Shown: positions 1 to 11,817 of the stretch, one piece after another | Layout: each line of letters begins with the position of its first letter | How positions within the stretch are numbered: position 1 is the stretch's first letter | Origin: Saccoglossus kowalevskii | Lineage: Eukaryota > Hemichordata > Enteropneusta > Harrimaniidae | NCBI RefSeq assembly: GCF_000003605.2 | Contig: NW_003155237.1 | Coordinates: forward strand, 1,330,437-1,365,511 | Direction of reading: 5' to 3' | DNA length: 35,075 nucleotides | Made by a program: the position numbers and the translations under genes | Notes under the pieces: generated by a model | Seen by the model: only the letters and a program-made list of their open reading frames with translations | Database searches by the model: none | Told to the model about the DNA's origin: nothing

Positions 1-235
1 GGCTCTGAAATGGATTATTTGTAAATATCTAGGTTACTAACAATCATTTGATATGTTGTCTTCTGTCCGTTGTTTTATGTCATAACATTTTCATTAAATT
101 CCCATCACAATGTCACATACTAGTACTTAACAATAAAACAATTTTTTCTAACAAGAACTATTTATGAAATATCATTTATTATTCCGTGTCACACCTTGAC
201 TACATTATACTAGTAGATGGATGACAAACACTAAG

Positions 236-254
236 GAGAGAGAGAGAGAGAGAG
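236..254. repeat. (GA)n microsatellite
   Basis: About nine and a half perfect GA dinucleotides follow AAGG and end at TGATGCC. This is a simple sequence repeat in non-coding DNA. Confidence 0.9.
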
Positions 255-537
255 TGATGCCACAAGATACGCATACTTTAACATTCATGTAATGTATTAT
301 TTAATTTAAAACGAAATATTATAATTCCATCCATCATTTGTAACAAATTCACTACTGGAAATGTCACTAGATGCACTTAACAATCCATTTAACAAGTAAT
401 ACACTGTACGTGATGAATGTATTTCTTAGGTCCTACAATTAATTCACAAAGATACCTTGTCGATTCGCGAACTCAAAGCTATATTATAAGTCTACCTATT
501 CCGAGGTAACCACTATATACCTATTTGGTGTGTGTAT

Positions 538-549
538 GGGGGGGGGGGG
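538..549. repeat. poly-G run (12 G)
   Basis: Twelve consecutive G residues lie in otherwise AT-rich DNA, after a short GTGTGTAT stretch. Similar runs occur at 2870-2881 (12 G), 3157-3166 (10 C) and 12133-12143 (11 G). Confidence 0.9.
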
Positions 550-1879
550 CTATTATTATATTTGGTCAGAATGTTCATGCATTAGGTTATATTTGGTTGA
601 ATCGGTTACAGTTAGTGATGTTTGTTATCTGTAATATATAGTTATACCCATTGCACACTTATCCAGTGATATACCTCCGTCTACCATATACACAATATTG
701 TAATGCTGATAGATTGCCTGTTAAGTAATTATGTAGTACGTGTTGGATTTATTTATTCCCCAGATGAGACTATTTGAATTCATGAGGTAACTTAGTCGAT
801 TTAAGAACGCGTCCGAAAATATAGATAATTATCTTTGGCGATTCCTTAGTTTAATCATGAGTAATTATTATTAGTAATGCACACAGTTTAATTGTTCTGT
901 ACGTTACGTCAGCAAGTAGGTTTTATTTGTCATTTGCAGAATAAACTACCCGTGTACCTTGTTGTGTTTTACAAATCATCTTGCTTGTACGGTCTGTCGG
1001 AATACTTCATAGAACACTTCGAACGGCGCACATAATAGTAGGGAATTTACATTACAACACAAGTTCATTATTGTCACATCGCTGTTACAAAGATGGTATC
1101 AGGCCTGCTTATATTGTCTTCGAGGCCCTCAATATCAGATGTGGAACATAGTTTTCTAAGCACTTTGAAAATGTAACGTGTGGGTAGCACAACATGTGAA
1201 GAAGACAGAATATACTAGCTATGTTCAATATATCTCACTTCTTTGTGTGCTTGGCGATCTCTATATTCATTTTTACACCGAATTGTCCATGTGTGTGTTC
1301 GTTTTGGTTCTCCAATATTTCAGGATTGTTTATTTTATTTATTTTTTCACGGTGAAAACAATAATGAGTGGGAGAAATTATGCATATAATAAAAAGTGTG
1401 AATGCAATTTTATTACACCAATATTTACAATTCTAGAGTACCGAATATTGCGGTAGTGAATTCGATTGCATCTCTCAAGTAATTGGAGAATAATATTTAA
1501 CCATTGTAGTGCATACATTGTTCTGCTTGACTGAGTACTCCACATACGGAGACTCGTTACCACTTTAATGAATAATTAACCTCTTATCTCGCAACATGAA
1601 ATAAATTTAATGAGGTCAAAAGCTAATTGGCATTGCGGCTGCTCGTTTTTCACAGCATATAACAGGTCTATTTTCGTAATCAAAACTTCGTACTGAAATT
1701 AAAATACACGATCAGAGTCTGTAGGTCATTTCAAGAATTTACATCAAATTAAATATGTACAAACAATCTAATTGCTCATTACAGGGAGTAAAACAGCAGA
1801 CAGTTCTGTTCTTGTTACGCATCTATAAAAATAAACACAAGACAAATTAATTATATATTTAGATAAAAAATGTTTAGTT

Positions 1880-4000
1880 TCAATATGCATATGGCAAAAG
1901 TTTCTAAAATGAATAATTAGTACATGGTGATGAAAATATATATTAAATTGAAATGATTTGGTGGAAATAGCGCCCTTCTCAACATCCTCAACTTATTATT
2001 ACCTTGTACATATAATAACATGAAAATATCACCAGGATAATGCGGGTTCATGTTATTTTATGTGCGTTTTCTAATAAATTTTATATATCTAATAAATTCA
2101 AACATAGTTCCAACCAAACTTAAATTGATATAATGTACATATAACATACGTTCATTTTCTCACACATTTTTTGTTGATGAATATGACTTCATACAAAATA
2201 TATGCACCAAATTAAACAGCGAGAATTGTGAATCAAAGCTTGCTACTACAGATGGAATTGGTATTGACTGTGTGGATATGAGTGTGAGTATGCGCATTAT
2301 TTATATCGCCGACCATCTGTCTATTGTTGGTAGAAAAAAAGACTAACTACAAAGTAAATGAAAACACTACACAATGGATTTATTTGCAGGCATTTTGTTT
2401 TTATATTATATTCTAGCAAAAAGGTAATACGGTATTTTCATAACAGGGGCCACCATTTTAACAATGACATCAAATGACGGTGTTTCTAGGGCATAATCTG
2501 TATTATTTGTTCATTTTTAATAGGTCACAAATGCATGGCATTATTGTCTAAGTAATTTTTATGTATATTATATATGTTTAAATAGAAATTAATAATAAAT
2601 ACATTAAATGAACGAGTCAATGCTGTATCAAACAAGAATAATTTGTTCACTGGTAAAAGTCACAGAGTTCAACATCTCAAAACAAATCAAACAACATGGC
2701 TACTTTTAATCGTATTGTGATTAGCCCTGTATCATAAACTCAGTCCAATTATATGAAATTGGTCGTACGTCGAATAGAAAAACATCTAGATTGCGCCAGG
2801 GATTTTTGTTCAAGCACGGATAGTTTTTCAATAAGACCAAAATTACTACGGCGTGTGTAAACGATAATTGGGGGGGGGGGGTAATTACAGCAAGATGACT
2901 GTACAATCATGCATAGGCATACTATATTGTGAACAGTGTCTTTGTTGCCGTTTGCTACATGCACTGTTGAATTCAATACATTTGAAAACAATACAATTTT
3001 CATTTAGATGATAAAATCCAAAATATTGTTCGCATAAGCCACACTTATTTACATGATTAAGCATGTTATTTCAATTCCATTCGTATGAATACTGTATAGG
3101 TAAGCCATGTTGGCTTAACAGATTGGAGTGAGTGGTCAATCAACATTGTAATTTGACCCCCCCCCCAAATAGTAATTATTTAAAAAAATATTTATTTTGG
3201 AAGTCAATGAAATGAAAGAATAATATCATATTTAATTCCGGACATTTGAAATAATGTAAATGCATCTTCCGTGCTGTCTTGTAATTTCAAAGTTATTTCT
3301 GACATTCACTGATAAATACACGTATGCTATGACGTATACATTCACATAATGATTTATATAAGATAAATATCACGTGTAGACTATGGTAACATTCATATAT
3401 ATACTAGCAATCGCCATCGATGTACTCCTTCAATTTAAATGTAATTTTACTTTGCATTCCGATAGTAACATTATCTGCATAGATCGGGATCACTCAAACG
3501 CCATAAGAAGGCTTACAATTAATGTAGCAGATTAAAGAATATATAAACAACAGTTTGTTTGTTTTTCAAAATATAATTTAACTATTTATTAATTTATCAC
3601 CTTTTGCAGGACCCGGACACGTTTGTTTTGCCCAACTCCGACTGCGACTAACTAATCGCGATTGTTATTCCGTGTTTGATTACGCTCAACTACGATCATA
3701 ATTAGAATCACGCTCTGGGCAGCCATTTTCACGGTTAAACATGGGGGACAGACGACCAGCGGCTGTTGGGCAATGACGAATTAACATTCCAACGTCCTAA
3801 AAAGGTTAACTATTTTCAGCCAGCGGTGTGTATATTCTAGTTTCTCGTATTTAACTCCACTGTCATCGGCTTATTTTGGCAGCCAAGTGTTTTAGGGGTC
3901 AAGATTCAAGATTGCTGATTATACACAGTATTAATTACAATATTCTGTAATTTGAACTTGACGCCTTGATAGGAGACAAATCCATCTAAATGGAGTAACT
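1880..4000. repeat. diverged tandem non-coding unit, copy A
   Basis: This is the first of three diverged, same-orientation copies of a non-coding segment. Matching landmarks occur in the same order in all three. One is a TTGATATA block followed by AACATA (about 2125; B about 4232; C about 6700). A second is CAAATGACGGTGTTTCT at 2471 (B 4549; C 6926). Copies A and C share the TTGTTCGCAT..AAGCCACA block (about 3028 and 8138-8200). A third block in all three is GACATTCACTGATA near 3302 (B 5176; C 8358). No reading frame is conserved between copies. Boundaries are approximate. Confidence 0.65.
2870..2881. repeat. poly-G run (12 G)
   Basis: Twelve consecutive G residues within copy A of the tandem unit. 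The equivalent place in copies B and C has no such run, so it arose after duplication. Confidence 0.9.
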
Positions 4001-4139
4001 AGTCAAAATGAAAAATTAAGGAGAGGCACAAACACTTGCTGGTTTACGTCTTGTTTAACTCATAATGAAATATTGTTCTCTTTTATTTTATGAATGTTGT
4101 ATTCAGACTAACATTGTAAGTGATAAACAGATAAACGTT

Positions 4140-6455
4140 TGTTAAATTGTAATATTAGTATTATATATACATGTTTCCAATATATACATGTTTCAAACAA
4201 ATTGAAAAACGAGTTCCACCCAATCTCGCATTGATATATTGTGCATAACATATGCTCGTTTTCGTGGCTATGACTGTCATGAAAAGATATGACAGTCATT
4301 CAAACAGCGGGTAACATGATACACGTGTTTTAATTGAATCGGCGCTTCTAATATAAATGAAACAAGTATGTTAATATCGCCGACTATTCTTGGTGAAATG
4401 AACGAAGACTAATTTCTAAATTAATGAAAAGAACAGTGAACAACGAGAAACTGGAGAGTATCGAGGCATTAAAATTTGAAAGACAGTGAAAATTAGGTTT
4501 ATAGTGTTATTATTTGCATAATTGGTGCTATGATTCACCTGGTAATGTCAAATGACGATGTTTCTCCGGCATAATCAGCAATAGTAAACTTGTCTTGTTG
4601 AAATTCGGAAGGTCATATCGTACGGAATTCTAATGTACATGCTCTATGTTTCAATATATTTTAGAAATTAATATTAAATACATCAAATGAATGCTTTATA
4701 CGTTATACCACGCATGAGAATAATTTGTACACTGGTGAATGTCACGAGTTCATCAATCAATCAAGCATCATTTGAATAGTTTGTGACAAGCCCTGTAGCA
4801 TTAACTATGTTAAATGAGGTGAAATTGGTCAAGTAGCGAAACATCTTGTTATGGTCGACACAGATTTGTGTTTAAGCTCAGACTAGTAATACAATTACTA
4901 GTAAATCCCAAAATGAAGGTTTTTTTACTCATGTTTATTTCATTCATATGGATATTGCGATAATGGATCACATCAATGTACTAGATTAAAGTTAGTGGTC
5001 AGCCAACACAGCAATTTGACCACTAAGATTCTCAATAATTAGGCTTTACGTATTTCAGACATTATTTGATATTCTAGAAGTCGTTGAAATACACGGTGAA
5101 TGTCAAATGACATTCGATATGATGAGAATGTTAATGCAAATACATATATGTGGTCTTGTAAGTTCAAAGCCATTGCTGACATTCACCGATATTGGAATAC
5201 ATGGATGCAATGCGTGTTAATGAATGCAGCATACACTTTTCTAATGATATCAGGTATTTATCCCGACGTACAATTTTACATATTGTATTATATAGCATAT
5301 ATATAATATTAACGTTACGTGCAGATCATGTGATAACGTGATCATTTTCACTTACCCTACTGGTCATTATCACTAGCCTCAGGTCATTCACCCATTCATT
5401 CATTCAATTTCATTAATTTTGACACATTCTTATAGTACATGTAATATTATCTTCAACCATCGGAAAACTCCTGAACGCCGCTGTGAACGATATAATACGT
5501 GTCGCGATATCTACTCGAAATAAAACAACATTCTATGACGGAACTGAAGATGCAGACCACACGGACGTCACGCTGGCCACTCGCGTACATACATTTGTTT
5601 TACCAGTTACTAAATAAGGCACAAACAAGCGTTTTTTCCAAATCGTTAATTAAATATTATTTTTTATATTTTTTTTTGTATAAACACAAAACCTATCATG
5701 ACAATGTTATCATAACTGATATGCGTTGAACCGTAGTTATCTTGTTTAAAGATGGTGGACGGCAATGAACGTATATATTTTTCTTTTCGGGTAAAAGACC
5801 TGGACGCAATTTGTATGTCACATCACGATTGTGATTAACCAATCACGTAATTCGGAATTGCGTGTTCGTCAATGCTCAAAAAAGATCGTGATTTTTGTGA
5901 AACTGCAGACAAACAAATCAGCTTTCAAAACGTTGGTGATTTTTTAGCTAGCGGCATGCATACATATATTCTGATCAAATAGTTTCGGCTATCATTGGCT
6001 TCTCACACATTATTTACTTATTATTAGTAAGTCCTGGAAAGAAAACAACCCCAAACATGATTATGCGTTTGGAGCAGTTCACATTAGATTCCTGTACACA
6101 TCAATGCATATTAACTAGTCTTTGTGTTACGCCTTGATACTGTTATCTAACTTTGACAATAATAAAGTCGACGACGGCGTGTTTGAAACAAATAATCACA
6201 CAAGAAAAATAAAAAGCTGTAATATGTGTTTCAAACGTTTTTTCAACTTTTGAATGAAATGTTAGTGTAATGAAGCAGAAATCCAATTGTGATCAGTCGT
6301 CTTAAAGAATTTGTTGAAGCTTTGAAAGTAATGCAATATTTGTCATTGTGATATAGATGTGCGGGGTTATAAAAACATAGACCACAATTACTACGACGGT
6401 AAAGTAATACATGTATACATTAAATTGTGCAGAGCAGCGTCATCATATCAATTAC
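4140..6455. repeat. diverged tandem non-coding unit, copy B
   Basis: This is the second copy of the tandem unit. It matches copy A at the TTGATATATT..ATAACATATG block near 4232, at GTCAAATGACGATGTTTCT (4547), at the AGCCCTGTAGCATTAACT block (4789; A 2724) and at TTCAAAGCCATTGCTGACAT (5162). It matches copy C at the end through a GGGTTATAAAAACATAGACC-like block near 6364 and the GCAGAGCAGCGT block near 6430. It also contains a perfect 11-bp stem hairpin at 4270-4299. No coding sequence is seen. Confidence 0.65.
4270..4299. repeat. perfect 11-bp inverted repeat
   Basis: ATGACTGTCAT (4270-4280) is followed after an 8-base loop by its exact reverse complement ATGACAGTCAT (4289-4299). It lies in copy B where copies A and C have only a single TATGACTT-like half, so it looks like a local inverted duplication. 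Confidence 0.8.
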
Positions 6456-6539
6456 TAGCATGTGGGGGTATTTTATAAATATTGTGAAGAAGCAGAGACT
6501 GGCACAACAAAATTTATGTTTCGAATTGATAAACTTAAA

Positions 6540-9485
6540 ATGCCACGAGGATTTTACAATAAATAATTAGTACAATATAATGTTTCAAATTTAAATAATA
6601 CATTGTCTACAAAAGCCTATTTAAAATTTCTATAATTTATCCGTGTTATTTTAGTCGCATTTTCTATTAGATGTCAAAGAAATTCCAGGTAACCTCGAAT
6701 TGATATATTATGTAACATATGTTTTTTTTCCGCGCATTTTTTTTAGTACCGGCTATGACTTTTAAGAGAATATATACACTCATTTATGACTTATGTTATT
6801 TTACAGTGGAATGTTAATATTGCCGAGCTTAATTGCTTAATTAAATGGAAACAATACAATATGACAAACTTGTTTTGTTTTTCAGCATCTTAAACTCAAT
6901 ATTTTGAAAGACTACAATTTAAAGTCAAATGACGATGTCTCGAGGTAATTTGTAATTTGTACTTCGGCCTAATAATTAATAACATAACTATGCAATTTAC
7001 TTCATTAATATCTCTACCATATTTTATTAATAATTTTGTAATTTCCTTTTGTAAAATACCAAATTGAGTCTTGAATATTTAAAAAAAATTTTTTAATGAT
7101 TTGAAAATGGTGAAGAATCCTTCAAAATGCTTTCCTGTCATGTAGTCAAAAACATGCATAGGGCTTTCGTGGCAAAAATGCAATATATGTCACATAAATT
7201 AATAATAATAAAAGAAATGCTGTCACCATGGAATCTTGACCAAAATCTCTCCCAAAATACAATTGCTCGTTTTGTGTGTGAAGAACAAACCCTCGAAAAA
7301 AATCATACAATAAATGTTTTGAGTTATCTTGCAATGAATAGTCATTCAAAACATTTTTGTTTCCATAGCAACGATATTCACAGCTCCATCACAATATTAT
7401 TGATTGATCCTACTGTCAAGGGCAACCTCGACTGACAATCTCATGAGAATGCGTTCATAACTTTTTTGGTTATCAATGAAAAGTCATTTTCTAAATTGTT
7501 GTTTCCAGGGCAACATTCTGTCAAAATTTAATCGAATGGTTCCATATAAAAAACAACCTCGGGTGTCAATCATAACTGTTTTAGTTATTATTAGAACATA
7601 TATATATATACATACATACAGACAAATGAACAAACGCCGCCAAAATCAAAACAACTTTGGTGGAGATGATAAGGCTGTGTACACATTATAGTATGTGCAC
7701 CGACTCGTAGATATAATAGACATATCATTTAACATTCATTAAATATAGATTATTTCTGCATCATTACAGTTAAATTAGATGATATTGTCGAGTCGCGAGA
7801 AATCTAGACGTCAGTTTTTCAATATTACAAACGAGGCAAATGTAATTGTACATGTGTACGAACACGGAAATCACATGCATTAGCAAGGATTCTTTAAAAG
7901 AAGCGTGTCATTAAAATCGAGCAAGAATCGCATAAAATGTTGTACAATATTATAGAAGGAAGAAAGCGAATCTTAAAAAGAACCATTTGCTGGGAAATGG
8001 AGCATTTTGATTTCCGATAAATAAATGTGCCATGAAATGTCATGCTCTGTTCTTACAACAGTTACCGCAGTATCTTAGCAACAGTTAACGTTCACGACAC
8101 ACGACACGCTGTAGTTTCAAATGTAAACCCCAGACCGTTGTTCGCATTTATTTTGTGAATATTATAAATCGTATATTTGTCACTCACTAAGCCACATTTA
8201 ATGAGAGCAATGTGGGCACCAAGATAATAGTTGATCTTAACAAGTAAGCTCCATGTATTTCAGAGCACGGTGAATATCATATACCATTGGGGGATATTTG
8301 ATATTATAAGTATGTTAATTCAGATCAATGTATTTAGACCAAGAGTTCACAGCTTTTACTGACATTTATGGAGAGTGAAATTCCTGCAATTTTCGTTGAA
8401 TCAACCAATATCATTCGATCGGGTATAATACCATCTTACATAATATAAATAATGTATTTATGTATAGGTCGTGTACAGAAATATGTATTTGACACGTTCA
8501 TACTGTTATATGGAGTGTTAAAACAAATATATGCTGAAGACCTATCGTTGACCCCTCTGGTCATTAACCCACTCCTTTAATTTCAATGTAATTTGAATTT
8601 GCGCATTCCGATAGCAATATTATCTTCATCAATCATAAACTCCAGGACTCCTACAAGCATAGAATTAATGTTAAGAAGTCTACTCGAAATAAACAACTAA
8701 ACATGCTGTGTTAGGATTCGCTGTTCAATCGTTAGCATATATTCGCACTAAGCGTGGTTTCAGAATATGCGCACAGGGTACGTCTTTATGATGGTCGTTT
8801 GAGGGCAGTAGAACGGTCCATCTATCATTGAAGGATTGTGTTATAAATTGTTTATTTTTAACACAAGTCAGTATTTTTGTCGGTTTTTGTATGGTATGTG
8901 ATGAATGCCAGACTGATTAGGTTTATCTGTGTATATGAATCTAATCATGTTAACTTATTTATCCCGTTTGTACTAGACACTTTCCTCTCAATGCACAACA
9001 TATAGTTCATCAAATATTTAAAGTAAAAACAAAAAGCAAGGTGATTGAGTTCCATACAATTCAACCATCACAATGAATACTAAATTTATTTATATGGAAA
9101 TTTTGTCTGTACATTTATATCCAGTACACGTGTAGTCGTTCAAAACAAGAGTTTTTCTTCGTATATAGTTTAAGTTAGGTTAAGTTTGGCCATGAATTAG
9201 GTTAAATATCTCTCACATCATGAGCGATTTCGGTAAAAACATAGACCTTCGGAAACATTTTCTGCTAAAGTTTAGTTAAAGTAGACTTGTGTTCTCTACT
9301 AAATTAATCTTCAGTGATAATTATGGGAGGTCCAATATGGTTCATACGTTTAAAATTAGTTTGACTTAATTAGAATGTAGTAAGTAGTCAATTAAAATGG
9401 AAACTGATAGGCGTGTTGGGTTTTATAAAACACAGTCCACAGTCCATTGTGGTGTGCAGCATCGGAGTGCGTTATCAAAACAACC
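6540..9485. repeat. diverged tandem non-coding unit, copy C (interrupted)
   Basis: This is the third copy of the tandem unit. Early landmarks are at 6550-6730 and 6924-6937. The alignment to A and B is then lost from about 7,000 to 7,700, where an unrelated repeat sits, and resumes at about 7,763 with a CATTACAGTTAAATTAGATG-like block. Later landmarks are AAGCCACATTTAATG (8197), GACATTTATGG (8358), the TCTACTCGAAATAAA block (8679; B 5510) and the GGGTTTTATAAAACACAGTC block (9418). No conserved reading frame is present. Confidence 0.6.
7000..7700. mobile_element. putative dispersed-repeat insertion inside copy C
   Basis: This stretch has no counterpart in copies A and B. It carries GTTTCCATAGCAAC (7368) and GTTTCCAGGGCAAC (7501), statements of one short theme, and ends with a CATACATACAGACAAATGAAC run (7611-7631). 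A near-palindrome follows: CCGCCAAA and TTTGGTGG flank an 11-base spacer at 7638-7664. The layout resembles the 3' ends of dispersed repeats I have seen in marine invertebrate genomes, but I cannot name a family. No intact protein is visible. Ends are approximate. Confidence 0.4.
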
Positions 9486-9707
9486 ATTGTTCCCAACCTC
9501 GTTCATTGCTAGTCGTGGATCGAGGTATTGATGTGAACTGGTGACCTGCATGAACTTCGAACGAGTCTACAGGTCTCAAGCTTATGTTAAATGACGTTTT
9601 ATAATAGATATCATTAGTTACAAAGTTTTTATATATCCTATTACATTTCTTGTAGATTAGTGAACTCTTTGCCCATACAACCCGTTTTGGTCCTCATCAT
9701 GTGAAAT
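9485..9707. other. non-coding spacer
   Basis: Short non-coding segment between the tandem units and the minisatellite. Nothing recognised. Confidence 0.5.
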
Positions 9708-9955
9708 CCGCAGTGGTTCCTATATAAACCGCACCGGTACCCACATAGCTTGCACTGTTTTCATATAATCAGTATTGGTTCCTATATAGTCCGCATTGAT
9801 TCCAATATAATCTGTATTGGTTCCTAAATAATCCGCATTGATTCCAATATAATATTGGTTTTCATATAATCCATACTGCCCCTATGTAATCCTGATTTGT
9901 TCTTAAGTAATCCACAGTCGTTTCAATAGAATCCGTACTGTTTCCTATAGAATAT
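9708..9955. repeat. 20-21 bp minisatellite, about 12 diverged copies
   Basis: Successive imperfect units read approximately CCGCATTGRTTCCTATATAAT. Recognisable unit starts include 9708 (CCGCAGTGGTTCC) and the twice-repeated CCGCATTGATTCCAATATAA. Divergence is greatest at the two ends. The array is non-coding: the unit length varies between 20 and 21 and no frame is kept. The unit is close to two helical turns of DNA. Confidence 0.8.
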
Positions 9956-11740
9956 GCACGTACTTGTCCAATCTGACGTTAGTGTGCGAATACGTATTGA
10001 GATACTGAGTTCCATTACTGGGAAACGATTACTAGTACATATTCAAATGTCAGACCTCGTGACAAATGAAAGGCAAGGATGATGCATCGTCTCAGATAGA
10101 ATATAAAGCACGCAAATTTATGATCGATTCAAAAAAGGATTACATAAGATGTAGTATTTTCCCATTTTATTGCTTCTGTAAGATAGTAATGTACGACTGA
10201 TTTATATCACTGGAAATTCCATGTTTGACTTTTCATTCTATAAGACGTAACGCACAAATCACAATAAATATGTGATTTATAGTAAGCCATTTGGGAGACA
10301 TATTTTTAATCTGCTTCTTTCCTAGAATACACTATTTATTGTTAAACTACAAAAGAACCTGTACGATGTACGCGATTCAGATATTGTTATAACAAACGCT
10401 ACATTCGCTCTGTTCGACGCACTGTTCCCGATTTTAATCCAATGCAAATATGTATAGTACCTGTCGTGGATGAAGCGTGGAGGTCATTACTGAGCGCGTT
10501 ATAGATAATATTATCGACAGCAACATATCGGCATGAAAACATAGTGGGTGTTTGTAATTGGGCAACCTACACACACTGTTGTACCGTGACAGGAGAACAT
10601 TCAACCAATGCTGGACTGGCTGGATGATTGTTTCTTGTCACGCACTAACAGGATAGAGAGATACATAATAATCAGCGAGTAATTCAAGTAGTGAGATCCG
10701 AAATTGCCGATTCTACTTTACGACATCAATTTACATTTTTCAAGTGAGTATAGCAATTCATATGTGACAGTAGTAATTAGTTATGCACGATAAAAATAGA
10801 TTACGAGTGGGAACATTCGAGTACTTTGCTGTACTCGAGATTCTGAAGATCAGCAGAACTTCATGTCTTGACAGCGGTAACAAAGGTCAAATTCAATTTA
10901 CAGATGCCAAGACCTTACCTACTTGCTTGCTTGATTGGTTATTACCAAATTCTGCACTAATTAAAATCCATACCATTTGAAATATTTATATTATAAAAAA
11001 ATACATAAGTGTACGAATGTAAATGTCTGGCTCATGATATGTTTATATCAATCTTAGTACAGCATACGACCAATTGGTGAGATTTTTGGGGTTGTAGCAT
11101 CTGCATACGGACGTTCTGATATCATGCAAGAAATCACTCGTGGCAGTACTCGTGCGCATGCGCTGTCGGGCGTTCAGCGATTCAGAGATATATTTCACGT
11201 TCTGTTGGATCTACTACACAGCAAAGCAGAACATGTCTAACTTTGTTGCGACGACAAAAGATCAGCTCATTTGCATATTCACCACATTGATTCACTAAAC
11301 ATCTATTTTGACAACAGTACTCGACAGGAAGTTTTCTTACTTGATAGTACTGTAGGCATCCGCGAGCCTGTAATAATATGACCCAAAATATATTCAAGAT
11401 TATGCATAAATGTTACTCGACTTCTCGGTCAGACGTACGCCCTCTATGTTTAACGATAATATATATGTATTGATGAGTATATCTTCCAGTATTGTATCGA
11501 TTAATTGTTAGTAATGAGTACAAAGTTTATCGAATGTTTATCACCTTAGAAGAAAACAGATTGTGACGTTTCTTGCTTAGCACTATTCTGAAAATAAATC
11601 ATCAGCAATCCCGACGGAGCAGCTGCTTCTAATACTATCCAGTCTCATGATAATTCTCAATATGTCGTGTAACGGTTATGCATCACTGAAATGGTCAGTT
11701 AACTGAGCTAGACGGCATCACCTTATGCAGAATTTTGTCA
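9956..11740. other. non-coding region
   Basis: No supported gene. The longest open frames (about 65-70 codons) are within chance expectation for this composition and have no splice-site or conservation support. No repeat family was recognised. Confidence 0.5.
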
Positions 11741-11817
11741 TTAAAGCGGGGGGANNNNNNNNNNNNNNNNNNNNNNNNNNNNNNNNNNNNNNNNNNNNNN
11801 NNNNCCCTCCGCTTTAA
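11741..11817. mobile_element. TTAA-flanked element with inverted ends; interior is the assembly gap
   Basis: On the left TTAA (11741-11744) is followed by AGCGGGGGGA. On the right CCCTCCGCT is followed by TTAA (11814-11817). The two ends are near-perfect inverted repeats (AGCGGGGG against AGCGGAGGG) bounded by the same TTAA tetranucleotide, as in elements that insert at TTAA (piggyBac-type specificity, family knowledge). The interior is 50 N, so size and content are unknown. A solo relic with the same end occurs at 24119-24159. Confidence 0.6.
11755..11804. other. assembly gap (50 N)
   Basis: Fifty consecutive N. The round number suggests a placeholder rather than a measured length. It falls exactly between inverted repeat ends, so a hairpin-prone or multicopy element probably broke the assembly. 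Confidence 0.95.

Larger units (their letters stand above)
1..1880. other. non-coding AT-rich region
   Basis: I see no convincing gene in this stretch. Open frames are short and have the Phe/Ile/Tyr/Lys-rich composition expected of translated AT-rich DNA. It holds a (GA)n microsatellite at 236-254 and a 12-G run at 538-549. No tRNA-like or splice-bounded coding segment was recognised. Confidence 0.6.

Noticed and set aside
7127-7435. 102-codon plus-strand open frame
   Set aside because: It falls in the inserted repeat of copy C and has no recognisable transposon protein motif.
9170-9206. Telomere-like TTAGGTTAAG sequence
   Set aside because: Only two imperfect repeats; too short to indicate an interstitial telomere.
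9708-9955. CRISPR array
   Set aside because: There is no repeat-spacer pattern: the units abut directly and are diverged, as in a minisatellite.
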